From: Hyphomicrobium sp. MC1
Lineage (GTDB): Bacteria; Pseudomonadota; Alphaproteobacteria; Rhizobiales; Hyphomicrobiaceae
Length of the DNA: 64,000 bases
NCBI RefSeq assembly: GCF_000253295.1
Contig: NC_015717.1
Location: 4,216,001 to 4,280,000 of the forward strand
Direction: 5' to 3'
A program made the translations under genes and the position numbers. Below are positions 22,486 to 31,386 of this stretch, one piece after another. Under the pieces are notes generated by a model, which searched no databases, was not told the origin of the DNA, and saw only the letters and a program-made list of their open reading frames with translations. The first letter of the stretch is position 1. Each line of letters begins with the position of its first letter.

Positions 22486-25400
22486 TCAGGTCGATCCGGA
22501 GCCTTCGCTCCGTTTCTCCATTTGAGCCTTGAGCGCCGCCAGCGCCGCGAACGGCGATGAGGCATCGCCACCAGCCGACTTTGGCGGCGCGGCCGTGATC
22601 ACCTGCGGTGAACGCCGGTCTTCACGGCGGCGGCCATCGTCACGGCGTCCCTTACGATCATCGTCGCGACGAGGGCGGCCACCCTCATCCCTGCGATCAT
22701 TGCGGCGGTCGTCGTTGTTGCGGCCTTCGAACCGCTGGCGATTATCGCGCCGGTCGGAGTGGCGGTTGCGATCATGCTGACGGTCGGAGCGTTGCTCGCC
22801 GCCCTGCGGCGCACCCGAGGCGTCTGCGGCGGGCGCGGCGGTTGCACCTTCGCCTGTGACGGTTGCCTGCGGCTGTTGATGACGGTTGCCGTGGCGATGT
22901 CGTCCGTGACCACCGTCGCGGCGCTGTTGTCCGTCGCGACGCTGTCCATCACGGCGTTCGGGACGCTGATGACGGCGTGGGCGCCAGATCTCTTCGAACT
23001 TGGGTTCTTCCGACGCCGGAGCCGACACCGCGGACGCATCGGGAGCAGTAGCAGCGGCTGCATCGGAACCCGCATCCGCGGAAGCGACTGCTTCCGCCAC
23101 GGACGGAGCCTCCGCAGCTGCCGGCGGCGTTTCAACTAGCGCTTCGGCGCCGACCTCTGCCGGGGTCGCGGCGACTTCCCTCTCGGGTTCCGTCGAAGCT
23201 TCAGCTGCCGACGGAGCTGCTTCCGGCTCGGCGACTGAAGCCGCAGGCGCAGCTTCAACCGCGATCGGGCGGCGTTCGAGGCGGAAGCCGAGGGCTTTCA
23301 ACACTTCACCAAGCTCTTCGGCCGAGCATCCGAGGATCGACATCATGTCGTCGGTGGCACGGAAACCGCCATCGCCCGTCGAGCCTTTGGGGGCGTCCGT
23401 CTTGCCGGGACCGGAGCGCCATGCGAGCAGCGGACGGATCAAATCGGCCAGACGCTCAAGAATATCGAGACGAATGGCGCGCGGGCCGCAGACGTGGAAG
23501 CCGTGCGCGCGATAGAGCGCTTCGGGCGTCGCAGGATCGACTACGACCGACGTCAGGCCGGGCCGGGGCAATTGCGGCACGACACCGTTTTCGGACGGAT
23601 GCTTCAGAAGCCACAGCGTCGCCGCAAGGTCGGCTGGAGCAGGCTTCAACATGATCGGGAAGAAGATGTTGAAAGCGCCAAACCGCAAGCCGTACTTACG
23701 CAACTCGGCGCGCGCCGCCTGGTCGAGCGCGTTGATGTCGTCGGCGACCGTCTCGCGCTTCAGGGCACCGAGGCCTTCCTTCAACTGAAAAGCGATGCCG
23801 CGCGCCAAGCCTTGAAGCTCGGCGCTTTTCGACATTTCGACGAGCGGTTTCAGCTTATCGGCAATCGTGTCGTCGACCCAGGTCTTGATGCGGGCCTGAA
23901 CCTTCTCACGATCGGACTCGCTCATCGTCTCGTCGGCAATGAGCGTAACGGACGGCTGCAGCGGATCTTCGGCGGGTTCGAGCTTGGCAATCTCGTCGTC
24001 GCGCCAGATGATCATGCCGTTGCGCGCGAGCTTGAACGCATCGTTCTGCGCCGCCGCAACGCGACGCGCCCGCATCCCCAGCTCACGCGTCACGACTTGC
24101 ATCGCCGCCTGGCGCGTCGCCTTCTCGTGAATGCCGTCAGCGGCGGAATCGAGCGTGAAGCGGAAACCCTTCAGCTTGCCCACGAAGTGGTTTTCGACCG
24201 TGATGGCGCCGTCATCGGCGATGTCGGCCGTCAGTTCGTCTTTGTCCCGCATGCCTTTCATCAGAGCGCTGGTCCGGCGATCCACAAACCTCTGCGTCAG
24301 ACGTTCGTGCAAGGCGTCGGAGAGACTATCTTCAATGGCGCGCGTCCGCTCTTGCCAATGCGCCGGATCCTTCAGCCAATCGGGACGATTTGCGACGAAG
24401 GTCCAGGTGCGAATGTGCGCGATGCGGGTCGCGAGCGTGTCGATATCACCATCCGTCCGATCCGCCAAAGCAACCTGCTTGGAGAACCAGTCTTCGGGGA
24501 TGCGATTTTCGCCGGTCGCCAGATACCGGTAAAAGTTTGAGACGAGCTCGGCGTGGCTTTGACCGGAAATCTTGCGATAGTCGGGAAGCTGGCAGACTTC
24601 CCACAGTAGCTCGACGCGCGGGCGTGAAGAGGCGATGTCCGCGATTTCGCGATCCGAGGACAAGGCTTCGAGTGCTGCCACATCGTCGGCGGTGCGGGCG
24701 CGTGTCAGACGCTGCTCGCGCGGCAGCTCGCGAAGCGACGCATGCAGCGCATCGAGCGTCGAGAAATCGAGATTGCGGTTGCGCCATTGCAACGTGCGGA
24801 TGCTATCGAAGCTATGGGTTTCGAGACGTTCCACCATGTCGGCATCGAGCGCCTCGGCGCCGCCCGTGACGCCAAACGTGCCATCATTCATGTGGCGGCC
24901 GGCACGACCGGCGATCTGACCAATCTCGCCCGGCGTCAGATTGCGATGATTGTAGCCGTCGAACTTGCGAAGCGCAGAGAACGCCACGTGGTCTACATCA
25001 AGGTTGAGGCCCATGCCGATGGCGTCGGTCGCAACCAGGAATTCAACATCGCCTGATTGATAAAGCGCGACCTGGGCATTGCGCGTGCGCGGTGAGAGCG
25101 CACCAAGCACGACAGCCGCACCGCCGCGCTGGCGACGGATCAATTCGGCGAGCGCATAAACTTCCTGAGCCGAAAACGCGACGATTGCCGAGCGTGCAGG
25201 CAGGCGGGTGATTTTCTTTTCGCCGCTGTAGGTCAGCTTCGACAGGCGCGGGCGCGAGATGAAGTTGGCGCCGGGGATGAGATCCGAGATGGCGTCGCGC
25301 ATCGTCTGGGCACCGAGCAGCAACGTCTCGGAGCGGCCGCGCGCATGCAGCAGCCGGTCGGTGAAGACGTGACCGCGCTCGGGATCGCCGCAAAGCTGGA

Positions 25401-25710
25401 TTTCGTCAATCGCCAGGAAATCGACATCGATGTCGCGCGGCATCGCTTCAACGGTCGACACCCAATAACGGGCGCGCTCCGGCTTGATTTTTTCTTCACC
25501 GGTAATGAGGGCGACCTTGTCCGCGCCCACGCGCTGCTTGATGCGATCATAGACCTCGCGCGCGAGCAGGCGCAGCGGCAGGCCGATCATGCCACTTTCG
25601 TGGCCCAGCATCCGCTCGATGGCGAGGTGCGTCTTACCGGTATTGGTGGGTCCGAGCACCGCCGTCACGTTTCGGATGCGGGCTTCCAGATCACTTGCCA
25701 TATGGTGCAT
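22486..25710 (-). CDS. Suv3-like DExH RNA helicase with disordered Arg/Asp-rich tail
   Basis: The 1074-residue protein has a Walker A motif GPTNTGKT (20-27), a DEIQ Walker B motif instead of DEAD, and a second RecA domain with VATDAIGMGLNLDVDHVAF and QIAGRAGRH. This arrangement is that of mitochondrial SUV3 and its alphaproteobacterial relatives, which unwind RNA during decay. From about residue 820 the sequence turns into an Ala/Glu/Pro-rich linker and then an Arg/Asp/Gly/His-rich tail (RRHQRPERRDGQRRDGQQ and similar) likely to be disordered and RNA-binding. Met4 (25701) is an alternative start. The degradosome partner is unknown. It precedes and is coupled to the S4 gene. Confidence 0.87.
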   Translation of the reverse strand: MHHMASDLEARIRNVTAVLGPTNTGKTHLAIERMLGHESGMIGLPLRLLAREVYDRIKQRVGADKVALITGEEKIKPERARYWVSTVEAMPRDIDVDFLAIDEIQLCGDPERGHVFTDRLLHARGRSETLLLGAQTMRDAISDLIPGANFISRPRLSKLTYSGEKKITRLPARSAIVAFSAQEVYALAELIRRQRGGAAVVLGALSPRTRNAQVALYQSGDVEFLVATDAIGMGLNLDVDHVAFSALRKFDGYNHRNLTPGEIGQIAGRAGRHMNDGTFGVTGGAEALDADMVERLETHSFDSIRTLQWRNRNLDFSTLDALHASLRELPREQRLTRARTADDVAALEALSSDREIADIASSRPRVELLWEVCQLPDYRKISGQSHAELVSNFYRYLATGENRIPEDWFSKQVALADRTDGDIDTLATRIAHIRTWTFVANRPDWLKDPAHWQERTRAIEDSLSDALHERLTQRFVDRRTSALMKGMRDKDELTADIADDGAITVENHFVGKLKGFRFTLDSAADGIHEKATRQAAMQVVTRELGMRARRVAAAQNDAFKLARNGMIIWRDDEIAKLEPAEDPLQPSVTLIADETMSESDREKVQARIKTWVDDTIADKLKPLVEMSKSAELQGLARGIAFQLKEGLGALKRETVADDINALDQAARAELRKYGLRFGAFNIFFPIMLKPAPADLAATLWLLKHPSENGVVPQLPRPGLTSVVVDPATPEALYRAHGFHVCGPRAIRLDILERLADLIRPLLAWRSGPGKTDAPKGSTGDGGFRATDDMMSILGCSAEELGEVLKALGFRLERRPIAVEAAPAASVAEPEAAPSAAEASTEPEREVAATPAEVGAEALVETPPAAAEAPSVAEAVASADAGSDAAAATAPDASAVSAPASEEPKFEEIWRPRRHQRPERRDGQRRDGQQRRDGGHGRHRHGNRHQQPQATVTGEGATAAPAADASGAPQGGEQRSDRQHDRNRHSDRRDNRQRFEGRNNDDRRNDRRDEGGRPRRDDDRKGRRDDGRRREDRRSPQVITAAPPKSAGGDASSPFAALAALKAQMEKRSEGSGST

Positions 25711-25819
25711 TGACTCCGATCGAGCCCTGGCATTGCAGAGGAGGGCCTAGAGATCAAGGATTATTCGGTCGGCGGACAAAGAGCGTCACACCGCCTCGAA
25801 TCCTCGAGCGCCACGCGTG

Positions 25820-26677
25820 TTACTGCGTCAGCGCGATCTGCTGGTTGTTTGCCGAGGTGATGTTAATTGTATTAGCGGTCATGACGGCGTTGCCGATGGG
25901 GGAAGGGATCGTGACCCGGTAGGGAACGTAGATTCCGGCCCTCGGCACGGCCCTGAGCGCAAATTCGATATTATTGTAGTCGATCCAGGGATCGGTGAAA
26001 TCTTTCGGCTTATGGCCGGCAATAGGCACATATTTGACCCGGCACACGATAAGCTCCTTGGGCTGGCCGGACGGACGGCGCTCGGTGAGGGGCTCGCGAC
26101 CTTTGAAAGTGAAGTGCAAATCATAGCGTGCCTTGCCGTCGAATACCGGAATTACCCGGTTGCAGGCGTCGGAGGGGTTGGCGTCGGATATCGAGATCAT
26201 AGCCGCCATCGGATCGAATACATTCTTCAAATTTTCGGGCTTCAGCTTGATCGTATCCGGTGAGGGGGGCTTATTGGGAACCAGGGCGACGGCGGTCACC
26301 GCGCGCCCGGCGAAGCCAATTTTGACGGAGACAAATTTTTTCTTCTTTTTGTAACTCATTTCGAAGGCCGCGGGGCGAAGGCCCGAGGGCTCCAGCGCTC
26401 CTTTGCCGGAGAAATTGCCTGCCCATTTAAACGCGCCGAAAAATGCCGAAACTTTGGCGTGTGCTTGGGCGTCGTAGGTCCCGTTATTGAAATGGGCGTT
26501 GAATTGGTAGGCCCCGACGTCGAAGCCGGCGAAGGCAAGCTTATAGGTGGCAACCACCTCCGTCGGCCAATTGGGACCAATGGCCGAGGCGCTCTCGAGC
26601 GGAAAAGTGGCAGCGGCAACCGCGAAAAGGCTGCAGAAGGCGCCCCGCCTCCGCGCACCGGCTCCCGATATCGCCAT
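25820..26677 (-). CDS. Exported DUF3108-domain protein
   Basis: The 285-residue protein begins with an Arg-rich N-terminus and a hydrophobic segment (GAFCSLFAVAAATFPLESASA), consistent with export. The rest has the DUF3108 pattern: an early YKLAFAGFDVGAYQFNAHF strand, a mid-region with DACNRVIPVFDGKARYDLHF, and a late PRAGIYVPYRVTIPSPIGNAVM segment. Proteins of this family are periplasmic or envelope-associated with a predicted beta-rich lipid-binding-like fold, but no biochemical function is established. It sits between the helicase and rpmB, diverging from rpmB across a 258-bp gap. Function unknown. Confidence 0.75.
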   Translation of the reverse strand: MAISGAGARRRGAFCSLFAVAAATFPLESASAIGPNWPTEVVATYKLAFAGFDVGAYQFNAHFNNGTYDAQAHAKVSAFFGAFKWAGNFSGKGALEPSGLRPAAFEMSYKKKKKFVSVKIGFAGRAVTAVALVPNKPPSPDTIKLKPENLKNVFDPMAAMISISDANPSDACNRVIPVFDGKARYDLHFTFKGREPLTERRPSGQPKELIVCRVKYVPIAGHKPKDFTDPWIDYNNIEFALRAVPRAGIYVPYRVTIPSPIGNAVMTANTINITSANNQQIALTQ

Positions 26678-26799
26678 CGTGTTTCCCTACTTGCCCTTGG
26701 GCGAAGGGGCCCTGATAGTCAGAATTTGCGACTATTCTTGGACTTTGGACGGGTTAGGGAGGGTGACTAGGCGAGCTAGTGCAATCGTCGTGGCCCGTC

Positions 26800-26829
26800 T
26801 TGACGGGCAGCGGTCCTGTCAATTATACA
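26800..26829 (+). promoter_or_regulatory. rpmB promoter
   Basis: TTGACG (26800-26805) and TATACA (26824-26829) are spaced by 18 bases, a near-consensus sigma-70 promoter. Transcription would start near 26836, giving a leader of about 100 nt before the rpmB ATG. Confidence 0.65.
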
Positions 26830-26840
26830 GCACCCGAAAC

Positions 26841-26874
26841 CCCCGCAGGCTCGGCTTGCGGGGCGCTATTTTTT
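26841..26874 (+). terminator. Terminator-like hairpin in the rpmB leader
   Basis: CCCCGCA (26841-26847) pairs with TGCGGGG (26857-26863). Six T residues follow at 26869-26874, after CGCTA. It begins only about 5 bases after the predicted start site, so it could stop transcription before rpmB. Downstream segments GGGTG and TGCGG, just before the ribosome-binding site, could pair with the same left arm and act as an antiterminator. The attenuator role is inferred. Confidence 0.5.
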
Positions 26875-26935
26875 GCTGAGACGGCAAGTTTTCGATCGAC
26901 CGCCCCGGTTTGAGGGTGCGGCATAGGAGAGTGTT

Positions 26936-27232
26936 ATGACCAGGCGCTGCGAGCTGACGGGGACGCTGCCCCTCTCGGGCCAACTCAGGAGCCACGCCGA
27001 AAACAAGACGAAGCGCAAGTTTCGTCCGAACCTGTGCAATGTCACGCTGATGAGCGACCTGCTCGGCCGTAAGGTCCGTCTGCGCGTGTCGGCACGGGCG
27101 CTGAAGTCGGTCGAGCACCGCGGTGGCCTCGACGCCTTCCTGCTGAAGGCGAGCAACGATGAGCTGTCGCAGACCTGTCTGAAGCTCAAGCGCGAGATTC
27201 AGAAGGTGCAGGCAGCCGCCAAGGCCGCCTAA
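26936..27232 (+). CDS. rpmB: 50S ribosomal protein L28
   Basis: The 98-residue protein starts MTRRCELTG, typical of L28, and contains the conserved GNxVSHANxxTKR-like region as LRSHAENKTKRKFRPNL, followed by the alphaproteobacterial C-terminal extension (LKSVEHRGGLDAFLLKASNDEL). L28 binds 23S rRNA near the E site. GGAGAG lies six bases before the ATG. It is transcribed alone from the promoter at 26800, through a leader with an attenuator-like hairpin, and is followed by a hairpin terminator. In many bacteria rpmB is paired with rpmG, but rpmG is not here. Confidence 0.95.
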   Translation: MTRRCELTGTLPLSGQLRSHAENKTKRKFRPNLCNVTLMSDLLGRKVRLRVSARALKSVEHRGGLDAFLLKASNDELSQTCLKLKREIQKVQAAAKAA

Positions 27233-27262
27233 TCTTTCAAGGCAATTTTGCTGATCGTTTTA

Positions 27263-27293
27263 GCCCGGTGGCCTAGTTCGGCAGCCGGGCTTT
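27263..27293 (+). terminator. Terminator after rpmB
   Basis: GCCCGG-TG-GCC pairs with GGC-AG-CCGGGC across a TAGTTC loop (27263-27290), followed by TTT. It overlaps the 3' end of the convergent phytase-like gene and may act in both directions. The T-run is short. Confidence 0.5.
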
Positions 27294-28355
27294 CGCTTGC
27301 CTGGATTCTTGCAACAGAAACTGCAGCAGCACTGTGCGCTGGATGACGTGATTGAAGTTGTCATCCGAGATCATGGTGAGCAGCACCTCTCCGGACTTCA
27401 GCCGTGTGGCTGCTAAACCTTCCATGTTGTCAATATTATCAGCCATGTCGGCGTCGATGAGGGTTTCGCCCTCGATCGTGCGTCCTGGAGCGAGAGCGTC
27501 GGGCGCGATGCGCACGAGGCGCATCTTGACGCCTTCTAGCCAGCGGAAGCGGCGCTCCAAAACGAAGATCGTGCCGTCATCGAGGCTGGCAACGTCGGTG
27601 ATGTCGAAGTCGCCGACGTTTTTCAGATGGAAGGTCTGTGGTCCAGCTTTGGTCCAGACCCAGCCGGTATGATTGCGCGCCGGATCATAAAGCCGCTCCG
27701 AAAATGCAATCGGCCAGCCTTTGTACGGGCCGCCCTTCAAGATCGTGAGCGCTTCGAAGCCTTTGTTCTGGTCCATGTGCGTGGCCGCGGCAGGGATCTT
27801 GAGGGCGATGCCGGTCGCCTGAATATTTTTCGGGCCGAGCCTGAAGCGTTCGATGCGATGATGGCCCTCGAACCCAATGAGGACCGAGCCATTCTGAAAG
27901 GTGTCACCTTCGAGCGCGATCGATTCAGAATCGCGATCGCGGGCGCGCTGGATGGGGCGGCCGGATTTTTCCAACAGCGGCCCCAGTCGCGCGTCCACGA
28001 TGCCGGAGGGGCGGATTCCTGCATAGGTCAGATTGCCCGTCATCCAGACGCCGGTATCGGACAGGGCGAGAAGAGATTTCGCATCGTCGCTCAGCAACAG
28101 GCCCGACCAGCCGCCGAAATAGGGTGACGGCGACGTCAGGACGAGGCCGCCCACGAACTTCAATTTGCCGAGCGAACGATCCTCCCCGGTGCGGGAAAAC
28201 GTAGAAATCGGCTGAGCTTCGACAGTGATCGGTGCAGACTTCAGCGAGGAGATATCTGGCTTCTCGTCTGCCAGAACAAAACTCGCGCTAACGCTTAAAA
28301 CGGCGATCGCGACTGCAAATCGTCGGAGAAAAATCGACGCCACCGATCCCCTCAA
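27273..28355 (-). CDS. Exported esterase-like/phytase-fold protein
   Basis: The 360-residue protein has a signal peptide (FAVAIAVLSVSASFVLA). Its body matches the esterase-like activity of phytase family, a beta-propeller: GGLVLTSPSPYFGGWSGLLLS, ALSDTGVWMTG, RDSESIALEGD, GFEALTILKGG, DIADVASLDD-type blade edges and NMEGLAATRLKSGEVLLTMISDDN near the end. Related proteins bind Ca2+ and hydrolyse phosphoesters, but the substrate here is unknown. Its ATG overlaps the cobT stop by four bases (ATGA), so it is translated with cobS-cobT despite no known link to cobalamin. It converges with rpmB. Confidence 0.8.
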   Translation of the reverse strand: MRGSVASIFLRRFAVAIAVLSVSASFVLADEKPDISSLKSAPITVEAQPISTFSRTGEDRSLGKLKFVGGLVLTSPSPYFGGWSGLLLSDDAKSLLALSDTGVWMTGNLTYAGIRPSGIVDARLGPLLEKSGRPIQRARDRDSESIALEGDTFQNGSVLIGFEGHHRIERFRLGPKNIQATGIALKIPAAATHMDQNKGFEALTILKGGPYKGWPIAFSERLYDPARNHTGWVWTKAGPQTFHLKNVGDFDITDVASLDDGTIFVLERRFRWLEGVKMRLVRIAPDALAPGRTIEGETLIDADMADNIDNMEGLAATRLKSGEVLLTMISDDNFNHVIQRTVLLQFLLQESRQAKARLPN

Positions 28356-30244
28356 TGAACGCGCGCGTGCTTGCGGCGTGTCGCGGCCGCCTTGTCGGCT
28401 TCGTGGTGCTCATCGAACAGCTCGACGAGTTTTTCCGTCATCGCGCCGGCCAGTTCCGACGCATCGGTAATGGTGACGGCGCGCTGATAATAGCGCGTCA
28501 CGTCATGACCGATGCCGATGGCGATCAATTCGACCGGCGAATGATTTTCAATCTCGTGGATCACTTGGCGCAAGTGTTGTTCGAGGTAGCTGCCTGAGTT
28601 CACCGAGAGCGTCGAGTCGTCGACCGGCGCGCCGTCGGAGATCATCATCAGAATGCGGCGCTGCTCGGGCCGATTAACAAGGCGAGCATGCGCCCAGGCC
28701 AATGCTTCGCCGTCGATATTTTCCTTCAGAAGACCTTCACGCATCATCAAGGCGAGGGAGTTTTTGGCGCGTCGCCACGGGGCATCCGCCGTCTTGTAGA
28801 TGATGTGGCGAAGATCGTTGAGGCGGCCCGGCGCGGGCGGCTTGCCTGCCGCCAGCCACTCCTCGCGCGATTGTCCGCCCTTCCAAGCTTTGGTGGTGAA
28901 ACCCAGGATCTCAACCTTGACGCCGCAACGCTCCAGTGTGCGCGCAAGAATGTCGGCGCAGCAAGCTGCGACCATGATCGGCCGGCCGCGCATCGAGCCG
29001 GAATTGTCGAGCAGCAGCGTCACGACGGTATCGCGGAAATCAGTGTCGCGCTCACGCTTGAATGACAGCGCGCCGGTCGGATCGGTGATGATGCGCGTCA
29101 AGCGCGCAGCGTCGAGCTGGCCTTCTTCGAGATCGAAATCCCAGCCGCGATTTTGTTGCGCCAAGAGACGGCGCTGCAGCTTATTGGCAAGCTTGGCGAC
29201 GGCAGCTGAAAGCGTTTTCAGCTCTTTGTCGAGAAAGGCACGCAGGCGCTCTAATTCTTCCGGCGTCGAAAGCTCTTCGGCGCTGACCTCTTCGTCATAG
29301 GCGCGCGTGAAGACCTTGTAGCCGAAGGCCTCGGGGTTATCGAGGACCGTCATGTTTGGACGCCACGGCGCAGGCGTTTCTTCGTCGTTCATCTCGCCGT
29401 CGTCGAGGTCTTGGGGTTCGGTCGACCCCTGTTCCATCGTTTCCTCGGTCTCGGAGAGATCACCTTCGGAAAGCTTCTCCTCGCTTTCCTGATCCTGACC
29501 GTCGGTCGCGTCCTCGCTTTGCTCGTCGGAATCTTCCGAGCCGCCTTCGGCCGAACCTTCGTCGTTTTCTTCCTCGTCGTCGTTCGGCTGCGGCTCGTCG
29601 CTCTGCTCGGCCATTTCGAGAATCTTCAGCAGATCGCGAATCTGGCGGCCGAACTGTTCCTGATTTTCCGACAGGCTTTCGAGCTTGTTCAGAAGCTTGC
29701 CACCGCGCGATTCAATCACCGAGCGCCAGACATCAACGAGGCCCTTTGTCGATGCGGGCGGAGCCTGCCCGGTGAGCCGCTCACGGATCAGCAACGCAAG
29801 CGCGTCTTCGAGCGGAGCCTCGGCGCGCGTCGCAACGGACCGGAAGCGGCCATGACTGTAGTGATCTTCGAGGCGGGCCGTGAGATTGGCTGCCATGCCG
29901 GGCATGCGGGCAGAACCCAAACCTTCGACGCGAGCGCGCTCGGCGGCTTCGAAGACGGCACGGGCGGGACCGGCAGGCGGCGCGATGCGGCGATGAACCT
30001 TGGCGTCATGACAGCCGATACGCAGCGCAAGACTATCGGCCCAGCCACGCGCCAACGCGACGTCTTTCGCGGATGGAGCACGCGGCAAGTCCGGCAGGTG
30101 CACGGCCTTGCCCGACACGTCGCCCTTGCCGGGGCCGAAATCGACTTCGACTTCGCCATCACCCGCGATGGCGCGCACGGCCGGCCCGAGGACGCGTTTC
30201 AGCGGCTCGGACGGCGCTTCCCGGCGTTTGGTTGGAGACGTCAT
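28352..30244 (-). CDS. cobT: Cobaltochelatase subunit CobT
   Basis: The 630-residue protein is the VWA-type subunit of the aerobic cobaltochelatase CobNST, which inserts cobalt into hydrogenobyrinic acid a,c-diamide. It has an N-terminal helical domain, a highly acidic middle (about 215-300, rich in Asp/Glu runs) and a C-terminal von Willebrand A domain with the MIDAS motif DNSGSMRG. It lies 46 bases downstream of cobS, as usual, and overlaps the next gene by four bases. CobN is not in this window. Acidic linker and MIDAS give a secure call. Confidence 0.94.
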   Translation of the reverse strand: MTSPTKRREAPSEPLKRVLGPAVRAIAGDGEVEVDFGPGKGDVSGKAVHLPDLPRAPSAKDVALARGWADSLALRIGCHDAKVHRRIAPPAGPARAVFEAAERARVEGLGSARMPGMAANLTARLEDHYSHGRFRSVATRAEAPLEDALALLIRERLTGQAPPASTKGLVDVWRSVIESRGGKLLNKLESLSENQEQFGRQIRDLLKILEMAEQSDEPQPNDDEEENDEGSAEGGSEDSDEQSEDATDGQDQESEEKLSEGDLSETEETMEQGSTEPQDLDDGEMNDEETPAPWRPNMTVLDNPEAFGYKVFTRAYDEEVSAEELSTPEELERLRAFLDKELKTLSAAVAKLANKLQRRLLAQQNRGWDFDLEEGQLDAARLTRIITDPTGALSFKRERDTDFRDTVVTLLLDNSGSMRGRPIMVAACCADILARTLERCGVKVEILGFTTKAWKGGQSREEWLAAGKPPAPGRLNDLRHIIYKTADAPWRRAKNSLALMMREGLLKENIDGEALAWAHARLVNRPEQRRILMMISDGAPVDDSTLSVNSGSYLEQHLRQVIHEIENHSPVELIAIGIGHDVTRYYQRAVTITDASELAGAMTEKLVELFDEHHEADKAAATRRKHARVH

Positions 30245-30290
30245 GGACTTCGTGTCGCTCTTTTGCCCTCCCCGCGCGGGGGAGGAGAGA

Positions 30291-31298
30291 TTAGCTCAGC
30301 GCGACGTTGGCCGTGCTTTCTGGAAGCTCTTCGCCGAAGCAGCGCTGATAGAATTCCGCAACGAGCGGCTTTTCGAGATCATCGCACTTGTTCAGGAAGG
30401 TGACGCGGAATGCAAAGCCGATGTCGCCGAAGATGTCGGCGTTCTCGGCCCAGGTGATGACCGTACGCGGGCTCATCACGGTGGACAGATCGCCGTTGAT
30501 GAAGGCCGAACGCGTCAGGTCCGCGACGCGAACCATGTGCGAGACTTGTTTGCGCTTGGCATCCGTCTTCGCGAACGACTTGACCTTCGACAGCACGATC
30601 CGGGCTTCGTCATCGTGCGGAAGATAGTTCAACGTGGCGACGATCGACCAGCGATCCATCTGGCCCTGGTTGATCTGCTGTGTGCCGTGATAGAGGCCCG
30701 ACGTGTCGCCCAGACCGATCGTGTTCGTCGTCGCGAACAGACGGAAAGCCGGATGCGGACGAATGACCTTCGACTGATCGAGCAATGTCAGCTTGCCGGA
30801 GACTTCGAGCACGCGCTGGATGACGAACATGACGTCGGGGCGGCCGGCATCATATTCGTCGAACACGAGCGCGATATTGTTCTGCAGCGCCCAGGGAAGG
30901 ATGCCTTCCTTGAATTCCGTCACCTGCTTACCGTCTTTCAGGACAATGGCGTCCTTGCCGACGAGATCGATGCGCGAGACGTGGCTGTCGAGGTTGACGC
31001 GCACGCACGGCCAGTTGAGGCGCGCCGCGACCTGCTCAATGTGAGTTGATTTGCCGGTGCCGTGATAGCCTTGGATCATCACACGGCGGTTGTGCTTGAA
31101 GCCCGCCAGGATCGCGAGGGTGACATCACGATTGAACAAATAATCCGGATCGATTTCCGGGACATGGTCTTCCGGCTTTGAATAGGCCGGCACCTCAAGA
31201 TCGCTATCGATCCCGAAAACTTGGCGAACGGACAGCTTCATGTCCGGTAGATTGGCGGCAGCCGCGCCGTTCGCGCTTGTAGACGTGCGCATTTCCAT
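30291..31298 (-). CDS. cobS: Cobaltochelatase AAA+ subunit CobS
   Basis: The product is an AAA+ ATPase with Walker A GYHGTGKS (82-89 counted from an upstream in-frame TTG; five fewer from 31298) and Walker B IALVFDEYDAG. An N-terminal CobS segment reads LSVRQVFGIDSDLEVPAYSKP. It works with CobT as the chaperone-like motor that drives cobalt insertion by CobN. ATG 31298 gives 335 residues, and ATG 31292 has GGAAG nine bases upstream, so the start is uncertain by a few codons. It follows the J-domain gene by 88 bases on the same strand. Regulation is not visible; no cobalamin riboswitch was recognised upstream. Confidence 0.94.
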   Translation of the reverse strand: MEMRTSTSANGAAAANLPDMKLSVRQVFGIDSDLEVPAYSKPEDHVPEIDPDYLFNRDVTLAILAGFKHNRRVMIQGYHGTGKSTHIEQVAARLNWPCVRVNLDSHVSRIDLVGKDAIVLKDGKQVTEFKEGILPWALQNNIALVFDEYDAGRPDVMFVIQRVLEVSGKLTLLDQSKVIRPHPAFRLFATTNTIGLGDTSGLYHGTQQINQGQMDRWSIVATLNYLPHDDEARIVLSKVKSFAKTDAKRKQVSHMVRVADLTRSAFINGDLSTVMSPRTVITWAENADIFGDIGFAFRVTFLNKCDDLEKPLVAEFYQRCFGEELPESTANVALS

Positions 31299-31386
31299 TG
31301 GCTTCCCGATCAAATCGCCCAGCTGCCGCTAAGGCCTCGAACAGGGGCGACCTCGGCGGGTGCACCTGCTTCAGAGGCTCGGAGGA

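Noticed and set aside
23494..24540. Plus-strand frame opposite the helicase
   Set aside because: Shadow of the helicase gene; His/Arg-rich composition typical of antisense reading in GC-rich DNA.
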